Notes: generated by a model not told the origin, from the sequence alone. A stretch of DNA of 64,000 nt from JANYCG01 sp031386665 (GCA_031386665.1 JANNCN010000170.1:1-64000), one strand, 5' to 3'; shown: positions 32,422 through 41,363, counted from the stretch's first letter. A program made the numbers and translations.

Positions 32422-34838
32422 ATGCTGTTTTAAAACCTGTTGTGCCTGCCAAGGCGTTGGATCAAGCCTTTGTTGATTCGCAGCAGTTGCCCGTTGAAAA
32501 GCGGGGCACGACGTTTGAAGCCTTGTTTTACAGACAACTTCAGCAGGTCACCGCACGCATTCACGAGACTGACAATGTCGAGCAAATCATGCTGGAGGCC
32601 AGCCAGGACATTTGCAAACTGCTCAACGCAGACCGGCTTACCTTGTACGCAGTCAACGAAGACCGCACCGCGATCGTCTCTAAAGTCAAAACCGGGTTGA
32701 ACAGCAGCCGCGACCTCAAACTGCCCATTTCTCCTCAAAGTCTTGCGGGGTACGCCGCCTTCAGTCGCAAGCTGATCAATCTTGTTGATGTTTACGATGA
32801 AGCCGCGCTTAAGCTGATTCACCCGGCGCTCACCTTCCTTAAAGAAGTTGACAAGCGATCTGGTTATCGAACCCGCGAAATGCTGGTGGCCCCCATCATG
32901 GAAGGCAACACGCTGCACGGTGTGCTGCAAGTCATCAACAACAAGAGCAACCAGGCCTTCAGCGAGCTGGAGGTCGAAGGCGTATCGCAACTTTGCAAAA
33001 CGCTGGCCACAGCGATTCGCCAAAGGGTTCTAAAAACGGACGATGGTCCTAAAAAAATCGCCACCAAATACGACGGACTTGTGAACGACGGCGTCATCAC
33101 CCTGCCAGAGCTTCAGCAGTGCATTCACGATGCCCGGGTTGAAGGTAAAACGGTTGAACACCAATTGATGGCGATGTTCAAAATCAAGCCGGCGCAAATT
33201 GGCCCTTCGCTGTCCAAGTTTTTTGGCGTGCCTTATGAGCCATTCAATGCAGGGCGCATCCGTTCCGAAATGCTGCATGGTGCTTTGAAGCGCGATTTCG
33301 TTATTGGCCAGGGCTGGTTGCCGCTAGAGGAATCACCCGAAGGCATGGTCATCATGTGTGTTGACCCTGAGGCTGTGCGTGGGTCGCGCGTGGTGCCGCA
33401 GGTTTTCCCCAAAATTGGCAAATTTGCCTACCGTGTCACCACCCAAACCGAGTTTCAAGAGACTTTGGGGCAAATTTTTGGTGCGGGCGTTGAAGGTGGC
33501 ACGATTGACGAACTTCTGGCCGACCTGGATGGCGGGCCGATTGATGATGGCACCAATGACGACTCACTGGAGTCAGCCGCTGCAGACAATGAATTGGTCA
33601 AGTTCGTCAATAAAGTCATTATTGACGCCTACAACCAAAAGGTGTCGGACATTCACATCGAGCCCATGCCGGGCAAGCTCAAAACTGGCATCCGCTTTCG
33701 CATTGATGGCTCCTTAATGCCCTACATTGAAGTGCCTGCACACTATCGGCAGGCCATGGTCACACGCCTGAAGATCATGTGCGACCTGGACATTTCAGAG
33801 CGACGCAAACCGCAAGACGGGAAAATCAAGTTCAAAAAATACGGCCCACTCGACATCGAGCTTCGCGTGGCAACCATCCCATCGGCAGGTGGGGTTGAAG
33901 ACGTGGTCATGCGTATTTTGGCAGCAGGCGAACCAATTCCGCTAGACAAGTTGGGATTAACTCCGCACAACAAAGAGCGAGTGATCAAGACCATTGAAAA
34001 GCCTTATGGCTTGTTTTATGTGTGCGGACCTACGGGTTCAGGTAAAACCACGACCCTGCATTCGATTTTGAAGCACCTGAACACCAACGACACCAAAATC
34101 TGGACAGCTGAAGACCCGGTTGAGATCACCCAAAAAGGTTTGCGCCAGGTTCAAATCAACAAAAAGGCAGGCATTGACTTTGCCTTGGTCATGCGCGCTT
34201 TCCTGCGAGCTGACCCCGACATCATCATGGTAGGCGAGTCGCGCGACAAGGAAACCGTGTCCATGGGTGTTGAAGCATCGCTCACTGGTCACTTGGTGTT
34301 CTCCACCCTGCACACCAACTCGGCACCCGAATCCATCACCCGCCTGTTGGACATGGGCATGGACCCCTTCAATTTTGCAGATGCGTTGTTGGGCATTTTG
34401 GCCCAACGCCTGGCCAAAAAACTGTGCGACTGCAAAGAAGGCTATGTGCCCGCTGGCTCGGAGCTCAAGAAATTCTTGGCCGAATACGCCGAAGAGCTGC
34501 GGCATTCCAAAGCCTGGAAGTCCGACTACGAAGGCGAAACCCAAAAGTTGTTAGACAACTGGGTTGAAACCTACGGTCACGAAGGCCAGCTCAAGTTTTA
34601 CCGCCACGTCGGCTGCCCCAAGTGCGGCAACACGGGTTACAAAGGCCGAATTGGTCTGCACGAGCTGCTGATAGCCGATGATGACGTGAAAAAACTGATT
34701 CAAGAACGCGCCCGCGTGGCAGAAATTTTTGCCGCCGCCGTAGAAGGCGGTATGCGCACCCTGAAGATGGACGGCATGGAAAAAATCATGATGGGCCTGA
34801 CCGACATCAAAATGGTCAGGTCAGTTTGCATCAAGTGA
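32418..34838 (+). CDS. GAF-domain PilB/GspE-type secretion ATPase
   Basis: The 806-residue protein joins a GAF domain (about 35-205) to a GspE/PilB motor. The GAF has LQVINNKSNQAFSELEVE near 169-186, close to the NKxnFx3DE signature of cyclic-nucleotide-binding GAF domains, with Glu in place of Asp. Then come a GspE_N-like domain (about 210-350) and the ATPase with Walker A GPTGSGKTTTLHSIL (near 536), LRADPDIIMVGESRD (Walker B, with GESRD instead of the usual GEIRD), STLHTN, and a four-cysteine zinc site (CDC near 669; CPKC near 732). Such motors drive pilus extension or type II secretion. The start overlaps the phosphodiesterase stop. pilA is the next gene; pilC and pilD are absent, so this may be an extra motor besides a PilB elsewhere. 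Confidence 0.9.
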   Translation: MNAVLKPVVPAKALDQAFVDSQQLPVEKRGTTFEALFYRQLQQVTARIHETDNVEQIMLEASQDICKLLNADRLTLYAVNEDRTAIVSKVKTGLNSSRDLKLPISPQSLAGYAAFSRKLINLVDVYDEAALKLIHPALTFLKEVDKRSGYRTREMLVAPIMEGNTLHGVLQVINNKSNQAFSELEVEGVSQLCKTLATAIRQRVLKTDDGPKKIATKYDGLVNDGVITLPELQQCIHDARVEGKTVEHQLMAMFKIKPAQIGPSLSKFFGVPYEPFNAGRIRSEMLHGALKRDFVIGQGWLPLEESPEGMVIMCVDPEAVRGSRVVPQVFPKIGKFAYRVTTQTEFQETLGQIFGAGVEGGTIDELLADLDGGPIDDGTNDDSLESAAADNELVKFVNKVIIDAYNQKVSDIHIEPMPGKLKTGIRFRIDGSLMPYIEVPAHYRQAMVTRLKIMCDLDISERRKPQDGKIKFKKYGPLDIELRVATIPSAGGVEDVVMRILAAGEPIPLDKLGLTPHNKERVIKTIEKPYGLFYVCGPTGSGKTTTLHSILKHLNTNDTKIWTAEDPVEITQKGLRQVQINKKAGIDFALVMRAFLRADPDIIMVGESRDKETVSMGVEASLTGHLVFSTLHTNSAPESITRLLDMGMDPFNFADALLGILAQRLAKKLCDCKEGYVPAGSELKKFLAEYAEELRHSKAWKSDYEGETQKLLDNWVETYGHEGQLKFYRHVGCPKCGNTGYKGRIGLHELLIADDDVKKLIQERARVAEIFAAAVEGGMRTLKMDGMEKIMMGLTDIKMVRSVCIK

Positions 34839-34895
34839 CATTTTTGGTCTGACAAAAATGTTACCTGCCCAGTCTGAATCGCCCATTTTTGTCAG
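34838..34895 (+). terminator. Two competing hairpins behind the signalling operon
   Basis: ACATTTTTG (34838-34846) can pair with CAAAAATGT (34853-34861). Alternatively CTGACAAAAATG (34849-34860) pairs over 12 bases with CATTTTTGTCAG (34884-34895). The two forms share the middle segment, so only one can exist at a time. They may end the operon or set read-through into pilA. Confidence 0.55.
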
Positions 34896-34966
34896 CTTTA
34901 TTTAAGTTTCGCGACAAAACCGGGTGTTTTGGGGGTAATTGACCTTAAATCCCTCAATTTCAGACC

Positions 34967-34982
34967 TGGCACAGAAGCTGCT
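34967..34982 (+). promoter_or_regulatory. Sigma54 promoter of pilA
   Basis: TGGCACAGAAGCTGCT has the -24 GG and -12 GC elements exactly 10 bases apart, as RpoN promoters require. It lies 53 bases before the pilA start. pilA genes in this group are usually activated by PilR with sigma54. Confidence 0.75.
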
Positions 34983-35034
34983 TATTAGAACTGTCTAGTT
35001 GTTGTTTTTCTTTTTTAATCCAAGGAGTTTTCAA

Positions 35035-35535
35035 ATGAAGCGTTCTATGCAAAAGGGTTTTACCCTGATCGAGTTGATGATTGTTGTCGCCATCATTGGT
35101 ATTTTGGCGGCTGTTGCTTTGCCTGCTTACCAAGATTACACGGTTCGTGCCAAGGTTACTGAAGGTTTGTCGTTGGCTGGTTCGGCAAAAACTGCAGTTT
35201 CAGAAAATGCGGCAAATGGAGCCCCTTTCGCCTCTGGTTGGACTCTTCCTGCGCCGACTAAAAACGTTGCCAGTGTGGGCGTTGCCACGACGAATGGCGC
35301 TATTACGATCACATACGATGCAGCAATCAGCAGCGGCGGTACTTTAGTTGTTACCCCTGTCGACGGCAGTGTTGCCTCTGGCGCCGCCTTGGTTGGCACC
35401 TCGTCTGGTTCAACCGTTCCAACAGCTGGCTCAATTAGCTGGATTTGCAAATCCACTGGTAGTACCAACGCGAACAGTAATGCGGCAGCTGGCACAATTG
35501 CTGACAAATATGTTCCAGCATCTTGCCGCACTTAA
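35035..35535 (+). CDS. pilA: Type IV major pilin
   Basis: The 166-residue prepilin has a short leader MKRSMQKG followed by the methylated Phe and the hydrophobic spine FTLIELMIVVAIIGILAAVA, with Glu5 of the mature pilin. The C-terminal disulfide loop is bounded by Cys in SWICKST and ASCRT. Serine- and threonine-rich loops and the neighbouring PglL-type gene suggest O-glycosylation. The ATG at 35035 has AAGGAG upstream; a sigma54 promoter lies at 34967 and a strong terminator follows, so it is a single-gene unit. It would be assembled by a PilB-type motor, perhaps the one encoded just before it. Confidence 0.96.
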   Translation: MKRSMQKGFTLIELMIVVAIIGILAAVALPAYQDYTVRAKVTEGLSLAGSAKTAVSENAANGAPFASGWTLPAPTKNVASVGVATTNGAITITYDAAISSGGTLVVTPVDGSVASGAALVGTSSGSTVPTAGSISWICKSTGSTNANSNAAAGTIADKYVPASCRT

Positions 35536-35557
35536 TTAGGTCGGTTGGGTGATCAGA

Positions 35558-35584
35558 AAGGGCGCTTTTAGCGCCCTTTTTTTT
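35558..35584 (+). terminator. Rho-independent terminator of pilA
   Basis: GGGCGC-TTTTA-GCGCCC followed by eight T residues. Confidence 0.93.
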
Positions 35585-35621
35585 GTATCTTTACGTGTTT
35601 GAATTTAAGGTTAAATAATTG

Positions 35622-38600
35622 ATGAGGCTTGATCGTTGTTCGAGTGCTGCAAGTCTTAAAGACTTTGCCATGGATCTTCAGTTCTGGTTGTGTGCTTGGT
35701 TGGTTGTGTCCGTCAGCTCCGAGTTAACCCATTCATTGCTTTATGGCGAGCTCGCTCTGCTTGCATTCACGCCGGCTGCTGATTGGCGGGATTGGATGAA
35801 ATTCATTGGTACATTCGCTGGTATCCCTGCATGGATTTTGTGGATCGGTGCAAGGCCGCCACCCTTTAACCCGCTATTGCGATGGTTCGGGCTCGCGATA
35901 GGTGTTAGCCTAATCCTTTACATCATGGCATTCGAAGGGGCAAAGGGGATAGGCGCACCGACAGCAGTATTCGTTTCTGCGTTGAGCCCACTGGGCGTTT
36001 TGATGCTGGGAGCGTGCCTTTGGAGCACAATTGTGCGTTCGGAACCATCTGACAGCTCGTGGCGGCGCGAATACTTGCAGCTTGTCACGCTTTTGGGGGC
36101 GCTGTCAGTCGGCACAAATGCTTCTTTGTCAATTACACGATTGATCTATCCCGCAACATGGGATTACTTTGCCTATCGAATTGATGGTGCATATGGCGGT
36201 ATTGCTACCACGTTTGCGCTGATAAACGCAAAAGGCGAACCATTACTTCAAGCGTTTTCAAATCTCAGTTATGCCAGTTTAATCATTGCGCTTTACGCGA
36301 TTGTGGGGTTGGCAATACGTAACAACGCAGTCAAGCGTTTGCACATTTGGCGCACACTCGCATTGCCCTTCGCGCTCGCATTTTTGCTCTATTCCTGGTT
36401 ACCAATTACGGGTCCGATTTATGCGTTTTTCGACGGGCACTTTCCCGCCGCAATGCCGCATTTCACAAGTGTTGTCTCGTCACAGGTGATTGTTCCCCCT
36501 GCATCGCGAAATGGCATGCCTTCAATGCATTTAACCGGGTCATTGATTGTCTGGATGTTAGCTATAGGACTGCGAAATAGCATAGCTATTGCTTTTTCAA
36601 CCTTGCTTGTTGTGGTTACCTGTTGGTCTACTATGGCCTTGGGTGAACACTACTTAATCGATCTCATAGTCGCTTTACCCTATGCAGCTTTTTTGGGAGC
36701 TGCACTGATTTGGCCACAGCACTTTAAAGGCTCCAAGCAAACGTCAATCCCAATCTGGCTGTCAGGTTTAACCTTTTTAACCTGGATGATTTGGCTTCGG
36801 GTAGCGCCGGGTTGGTTGGGTTCAAACCTTGATTTTGTAAGAGTGCTTTCTGCTTGGAGCGTAGTCGTTTCAATCTGGGTATTCTGGCGAATGGTTGTGG
36901 AAGCTCGCGGGCGGATTGAAAGTCCTGAGACAAGCTTGGTAGACAAAGTTGAAAAACTCGCCTCGCTGCGAGCTCCTGTGTGGATCATTGGAATATTCAC
37001 GGCTTCAGGAATCGCCGGGCTTGTGTATGAAGTCGTCTACGCCAAAGCCTTGGCAGTGACTTTTGGCAGCACCGCCGTGGCTTCTTACACGGTTTTGGCG
37101 ACTTACATGGGGGGTATGGCTTTAGGGGCGTGGCTGGGAGGGTACTTGGCAGATCGCTCCAAAAACCCTCTAAAAACATATGCAATTTGTGAGGCGTTGA
37201 TTGGCTTGTATGCTGCCCTGACGCCAAAGCTGTTTGTCTTGATTCAAGATGCTTACGTGTACTTTAGCGCGGATGTTTCGCCGGACGCAGGTTGGCTGAC
37301 CATCTTCCGGGTCAGTTTGGGAGCAGCTTGCTTAGGAATTCCCACCATAATTATGGGTATGACGATGCCGCTGATGTTCAAACACCTTCGCGGTTTGGGT
37401 GTTGAAAGTAGCCATGCGATTGCGCCGCTGTATGGCGCAAATGTTGCTGGAGCGGCCATAGGTTCAATTCTGGCTGGCTATTTGATACTGCCCGCAGTGG
37501 GTCGAAACGGCGGAACCTATCTGGCCGCAGTGATGAGTCTTTTGATCGGGCTGTATGTATTGGAACGAGGTAAACGTGCTGACTCTAGCGGGCAAACATT
37601 GGGTGGCATAACACCATCGTTTCAAAATCAAATCGCTCTGCAAGTTACGCCGGTAGTAACTGCAAAGCAAGGTGCGGTTGCGCTTTTCATACTGTTTCTT
37701 GGTGGAGCGGTGACGCTCGGCCTTGAGGTCAATTCGATGCATTTGTTGGCAGCCGTAGCGGGTAACAGCGTCTATGCTTTTGCCCTGATGCTTGCCACGT
37801 TCCTTGCAGGGTTAGGATTGGGCTCGCATGTAGGCGAACGATTGATGGCGCATTTCCCGCGTTTAACCATTGTTTCGTGGGCCCAATTTGGGGTTGCATT
37901 TGCGATTGCGGTGACCGCTCACATGTGGGACGACATTCCTTCGTACTTTTCCAGTTTTGGCATATACCCAGTTCGTTTGTCATTCAGCGCACGTGAAATG
38001 ATTCGAGCGATGGTTTGCACTGTCGCCATGCTACCGCCAGCCTTTTTCATTGGCATGAGCTATCCATCAGCAATGGGGCTGGCGTCTGATTGGCTGTCTC
38101 CAAAAGGGGGAGCCAAAGGTCTTGGTCTGGCCAGTGGCTTGAACACGCTTGGGAATATATTGGGTGTTTTGATCATCGGTTTTTGGTTGCTGCCAGAGTT
38201 TGGATCGAGAAATAGCGCCCTGGTTTTGGCATTGGTTTCAATGGTGCTGGGCATATTGGCCTTGCTCGTGAGTCGTGAAGCTTCGCTTCTCAAGCAATGG
38301 CCGCGTTTTGGGCAGTCTTTGAAATGGGGCCCCGCGGTAGTCGCAGCGGCAGTTCTGATGTTGTTTCCGAAGGACTGGAGTTACGATGACCTGTCCAAAG
38401 GTGGGAACGTCTATTTTTCAGCCCAAAACTGGGGCAAAGTTATTGACCATGCCGAAAGTGTTGAGGGTGGCGTGACTTCGGTGGCTAAAAATGAAAATGG
38501 CGTGATAACTTTGCTAACCAACGGCAAGTTTCAAGGTAACGATTCCAAAGGCGGAGAAATGATCGCGCAGGAATCTTTTGCCTTATTCCCTTTGCTGCAC

Positions 38601-39380
38601 ACGCCTAAACGTGACTCGGCTTTGGTTATTGGGTATGGCACTGGCATGACTACCCGTGTTTTGAACGACTATGACTTCAAACGGGTTGATGTGGCCGAAC
38701 TTTCCAAAGACATCGTCACTATGGCCAATCGATATTTTGATGATATCAATCAAGGTGTGATGAAAAAACCTGGCGTACAAATGCACTATACGGATGGTCG
38801 GAATTACCTTCTTACCCAATCGCAGCAATTCGACCTCATTAGTATTGAAATTACGAGTATTTGGTTTGCTGGCGCTGCGAATCTGTACAACCGAGATTTT
38901 TATGCTTTGGCCAAAAAGCGGTTGACTGAAGATGGAGTTTTGCAGCAGTGGGTTCAGTTACACCATATGTCGCAAATTGATTTGGCCTACGTGATTGGTT
39001 CCGTCAGGTCGGAATTCAGGTATGTTTGGCTTTATGTTCGGGGTGGGCAGGGAATCATTATTGCTTCCAATAATCCTAAGTCTTTGAAACTACCCGGCGC
39101 TACATTACTTAAAGCTGGAAACCACAAACCGCAGGATGGTCATCAACCTGAGCAACTGGCGCAACATCTCATGCTGTCGCCTGCAGGTATTGATCGTTTC
39201 ATATCCAGTCTTGATCCGACAATGAGCCAATTGGTCTCGACTGACGTCAACCTTTATTTGGAGCACTCGACACCCAAAGGCAATGCACTGGGCGATGTTG
39301 TGCAGCAAAACTTGAATTTGCTTGCTGGGTTTGAACCTGTGAAATCGACTTCGGCAGAAGCAGCAGCGCAATCGCGGTGA
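35622..39380 (+). CDS. PAP2-like / spermidine-synthase-like membrane fusion protein
   Basis: This large membrane protein (1252 residues) has three parts. Residues 1 to about 410 form a PAP2_3-like phosphatase/transferase with MPSMHLTGSLIVWML near 299 and GEHYLIDLIVALPYA near 341. Residues 440 to about 920 carry some 12 helices of the type seen in fused MFS/spermidine synthases (IAGLVYEVVYAKALAVTFGS). The C-terminus from about 950 is a spermidine-synthase-like Rossmann domain (ALVIGYGTGMTTRVLNDYDF, HYTDGRNYLL, DLISIEITSIWFAGAANLYN). Several true SpeE residues are not evident, so polyamine synthesis is unlikely. Between pilA and a pilin glycosylase it may modify or supply a surface lipid or glycan. 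The function is unknown and the three-part fusion is rare. Confidence 0.75.
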   Translation: MRLDRCSSAASLKDFAMDLQFWLCAWLVVSVSSELTHSLLYGELALLAFTPAADWRDWMKFIGTFAGIPAWILWIGARPPPFNPLLRWFGLAIGVSLILYIMAFEGAKGIGAPTAVFVSALSPLGVLMLGACLWSTIVRSEPSDSSWRREYLQLVTLLGALSVGTNASLSITRLIYPATWDYFAYRIDGAYGGIATTFALINAKGEPLLQAFSNLSYASLIIALYAIVGLAIRNNAVKRLHIWRTLALPFALAFLLYSWLPITGPIYAFFDGHFPAAMPHFTSVVSSQVIVPPASRNGMPSMHLTGSLIVWMLAIGLRNSIAIAFSTLLVVVTCWSTMALGEHYLIDLIVALPYAAFLGAALIWPQHFKGSKQTSIPIWLSGLTFLTWMIWLRVAPGWLGSNLDFVRVLSAWSVVVSIWVFWRMVVEARGRIESPETSLVDKVEKLASLRAPVWIIGIFTASGIAGLVYEVVYAKALAVTFGSTAVASYTVLATYMGGMALGAWLGGYLADRSKNPLKTYAICEALIGLYAALTPKLFVLIQDAYVYFSADVSPDAGWLTIFRVSLGAACLGIPTIIMGMTMPLMFKHLRGLGVESSHAIAPLYGANVAGAAIGSILAGYLILPAVGRNGGTYLAAVMSLLIGLYVLERGKRADSSGQTLGGITPSFQNQIALQVTPVVTAKQGAVALFILFLGGAVTLGLEVNSMHLLAAVAGNSVYAFALMLATFLAGLGLGSHVGERLMAHFPRLTIVSWAQFGVAFAIAVTAHMWDDIPSYFSSFGIYPVRLSFSAREMIRAMVCTVAMLPPAFFIGMSYPSAMGLASDWLSPKGGAKGLGLASGLNTLGNILGVLIIGFWLLPEFGSRNSALVLALVSMVLGILALLVSREASLLKQWPRFGQSLKWGPAVVAAAVLMLFPKDWSYDDLSKGGNVYFSAQNWGKVIDHAESVEGGVTSVAKNENGVITLLTNGKFQGNDSKGGEMIAQESFALFPLLHTPKRDSALVIGYGTGMTTRVLNDYDFKRVDVAELSKDIVTMANRYFDDINQGVMKKPGVQMHYTDGRNYLLTQSQQFDLISIEITSIWFAGAANLYNRDFYALAKKRLTEDGVLQQWVQLHHMSQIDLAYVIGSVRSEFRYVWLYVRGGQGIIIASNNPKSLKLPGATLLKAGNHKPQDGHQPEQLAQHLMLSPAGIDRFISSLDPTMSQLVSTDVNLYLEHSTPKGNALGDVVQQNLNLLAGFEPVKSTSAEAAAQSR

Positions 39381-39410
39381 TGTAGGTAACTTGACTGAGG
39401 TGCTTTTGAA

Positions 39411-41354
39411 TTGACGCGCCCACATTGGGTTTTGATTCTGGGTTGTTTGACGCTCCCTTGGCTCAACCCCTTCGCACCAGGCCCGCGGCCGGCTGCGGGG
39501 CCGTTGATGATCTCTTGGGTTTGCGCGTTTGTCACCGCTTTGATTTTGTCGTGGCGCGCAGAGCGGGGGCCCAGTGGGTTTGTGGCGCCTCGGTTGGCGC
39601 TCTGGCCCTGGCTTATCGCCGCCTTAGTCAGTTGTGCCATTGCGCTGATTCAATTTTTCGGTGTCAGCAGCCACTTTCAGCCTTTGGTCAATGTGACTTT
39701 GCTGGGGGAGGCATTTGCCAACTTGCGGCAGCGCAATCAATTTGCAACACTGACCAATATGGGGCTGTTGGCGTTGGTTTTTTGGGCGAAAAGTCGCGCT
39801 CAGGTGCCAAACACTCATGGGCCATCGACCGCGACAGCAACGACAGCGACGACGATGGGCGCTACTTTTGACCTGCGTCAGGTTGGGGTTTGCCTGGCGG
39901 CGGCGCTGCTTGGGATCGGGAATGCGGCGTCGTCGTCCAGGACGGGGCTGGTGCAAATTCTGATGGTGGCGCTTTTGGCGATGTGGTGGAACTGGCGGGG
40001 CGTGGGAAAAGGCTTGGGTTGGGCGCGATACGTGAAAAACGGGCGAACTGAGCCGGTTGATTCAACCCAAAAAATCGGACAAATCGGACAAATCGGACAA
40101 ATCGGGCAAATCGGACAAATTGAGCAAAGCGACCAGGCAAGCCAGGCAAGCCAAGCAGGCCAAATCGTTCAAGAAAGCCAATTTGGTCAAGCTGCGCAGG
40201 CCATTCAAGGCCGCAATGTGGCGTTAATCGCAGTGATCGCCTATGGCTTGGCGTCGTTGTTGCTGCCCGTCTTGATTGGCCGCGAGTTCGGCAGTGGTGG
40301 CATTTTGAGCCGTTTGAATGATGGTGGGCTGGCTTGCGGCAGTCGTTTGACCTTGTGGAGCAACGTGATTCACCTGATTGGCCTCAAGCCTTGGCTGGGC
40401 TGGGGCTGGGGCGAGCTGGATTTTGCGCATTTCATCACCCTGTACCCCAGTGCTGCGGGCGAGCTGGAGGCACCTGCGGCGCGATTTTGCGAGATTTTGG
40501 ACAATGCGCACAATTTGCCACTGCATTTGGCGGTTGAATTGGGAATTCCGTTGGCTGTGGCTTTTTGCGGGACGGTGATTTGGCTGATTTGGCGCGGGCG
40601 ACCCTGGCGCGAGCAAGACGCCGCCCGCCAAATGGCTTGGGGCGTTTTGGCGGTGATTGGTTTGCACAGCCTGCTGGAGTACCCGCTTTGGTACGGGCCC
40701 TTTCAAATGGCGGTGGGGCTTTGTGTCTGGATTTTGGCCACGACCCCGGCAAAAGGACTGCAAAGTCGAAATGCGCTGGGCGATTTGACTGCCGGACTGA
40801 GCGATGCGGAAACCGACGCGACAACCTTCGCCCCAACTGCCCAAAAAGCGCAAAAATACAGAAATGCGCCAAAAACGGCAAAATTTACCACAAATGTGGT
40901 AAAAAATGGCATTTCAGACCATTCGCACCTGAATTATGAACAAAATAGCCATCTAGCTCTCGTATTAATTAGGTTTATTGCTATAATTAGTATAGCATTT
41001 TTGGCCTACGCAGCCTGGGACTATCACCGCATCAGCCAGATTTATTTGCCGGTTGACCAGCGCGATCAGGCTTACCGTGGCGACACACTGGCCAAAATTC
41101 AGCCATCGCGCCTTTTCAAAAACCAGGTGGCCTTTGCCGAGCTAACCACCACCACACTCAACCCGCAAAACGCGGCTTATTTGAACGCCCTGGCCCGTGA
41201 TTTGCTGCATTTCTCACCCGAATCTCGGGTGGCAGAAAAGCTGATTGAAAGCAGCGTGATGCTTGGGCAAGATGACGAAGCCCTGTTTTACCTGGTGCGT
41301 TACCGGGCGGCGTTTCCTGCGGAGCATGCGATCTGGGCCAAGGCGGCGCATTAA
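39411..41354 (+). CDS. PglL-type O-oligosaccharyltransferase / O-antigen ligase
   Basis: The 647-residue membrane protein belongs to the Wzy/PglL family that transfers lipid-linked glycan to pilins. The N-terminal PglL_A-type part has PWLNPFAPGPRPAAGPL and LRQRNQFATLTNMGLLAL; the Wzy-like core has SSSRTGLVQILMVALL and the periplasmic loop DNAHNLPLHLAVELGIPLAV with the catalytic-type His; a Wzy_C_2-like tail follows. Two oddities: six 9-base tandem units near residues 222-239 (GQI repeats), and a dispersed element translated as residues 491-530. The start is TTG with GAGGTG upstream. Target pilin and glycan cannot be told; PilA at 35035 is the natural candidate. Confidence 0.88.
   Translation: MTRPHWVLILGCLTLPWLNPFAPGPRPAAGPLMISWVCAFVTALILSWRAERGPSGFVAPRLALWPWLIAALVSCAIALIQFFGVSSHFQPLVNVTLLGEAFANLRQRNQFATLTNMGLLALVFWAKSRAQVPNTHGPSTATATTATTMGATFDLRQVGVCLAAALLGIGNAASSSRTGLVQILMVALLAMWWNWRGVGKGLGWARYVKNGRTEPVDSTQKIGQIGQIGQIGQIGQIEQSDQASQASQAGQIVQESQFGQAAQAIQGRNVALIAVIAYGLASLLLPVLIGREFGSGGILSRLNDGGLACGSRLTLWSNVIHLIGLKPWLGWGWGELDFAHFITLYPSAAGELEAPAARFCEILDNAHNLPLHLAVELGIPLAVAFCGTVIWLIWRGRPWREQDAARQMAWGVLAVIGLHSLLEYPLWYGPFQMAVGLCVWILATTPAKGLQSRNALGDLTAGLSDAETDATTFAPTAQKAQKYRNAPKTAKFTTNVVKNGISDHSHLNYEQNSHLALVLIRFIAIISIAFLAYAAWDYHRISQIYLPVDQRDQAYRGDTLAKIQPSRLFKNQVAFAELTTTTLNPQNAAYLNALARDLLHFSPESRVAEKLIESSVMLGQDDEALFYLVRYRAAFPAEHAIWAKAAH
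40074..40127 (+). repeat. Nine-base tandem repeat inside the glycosylase gene
   Basis: Six units of ATCGGACAA type, the last two or three slightly altered, encode an (I-G-Q)n run in a loop between membrane helices. Because the unit is a multiple of three, copy-number change would alter loop length and not frame. Confidence 0.85.
40884..41001 (-). repeat. Dispersed element, copy 4, inside the glycosylase reading frame
   Basis: The palindrome TTTACCACA-AA-TGTGGTAAA (40884-40903) is followed by the core ATCTAGCTCTCGTATTAATT (40951-40970) and a TATAGC tail. The palindrome differs in sequence from the other copies. The element is read in frame as a polar stretch and a hydrophobic helix (LALVLIRFIAIISIAFLAYA). 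Confidence 0.8.
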
Positions 41355-41363
41355 CCCTTGATA

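Noticed and set aside
40074..40127. Tandem repeat as a CRISPR or as a frameshift phase-variation tract
   Set aside because: Units are 9 bases without spacers and a multiple of three, so neither applies.
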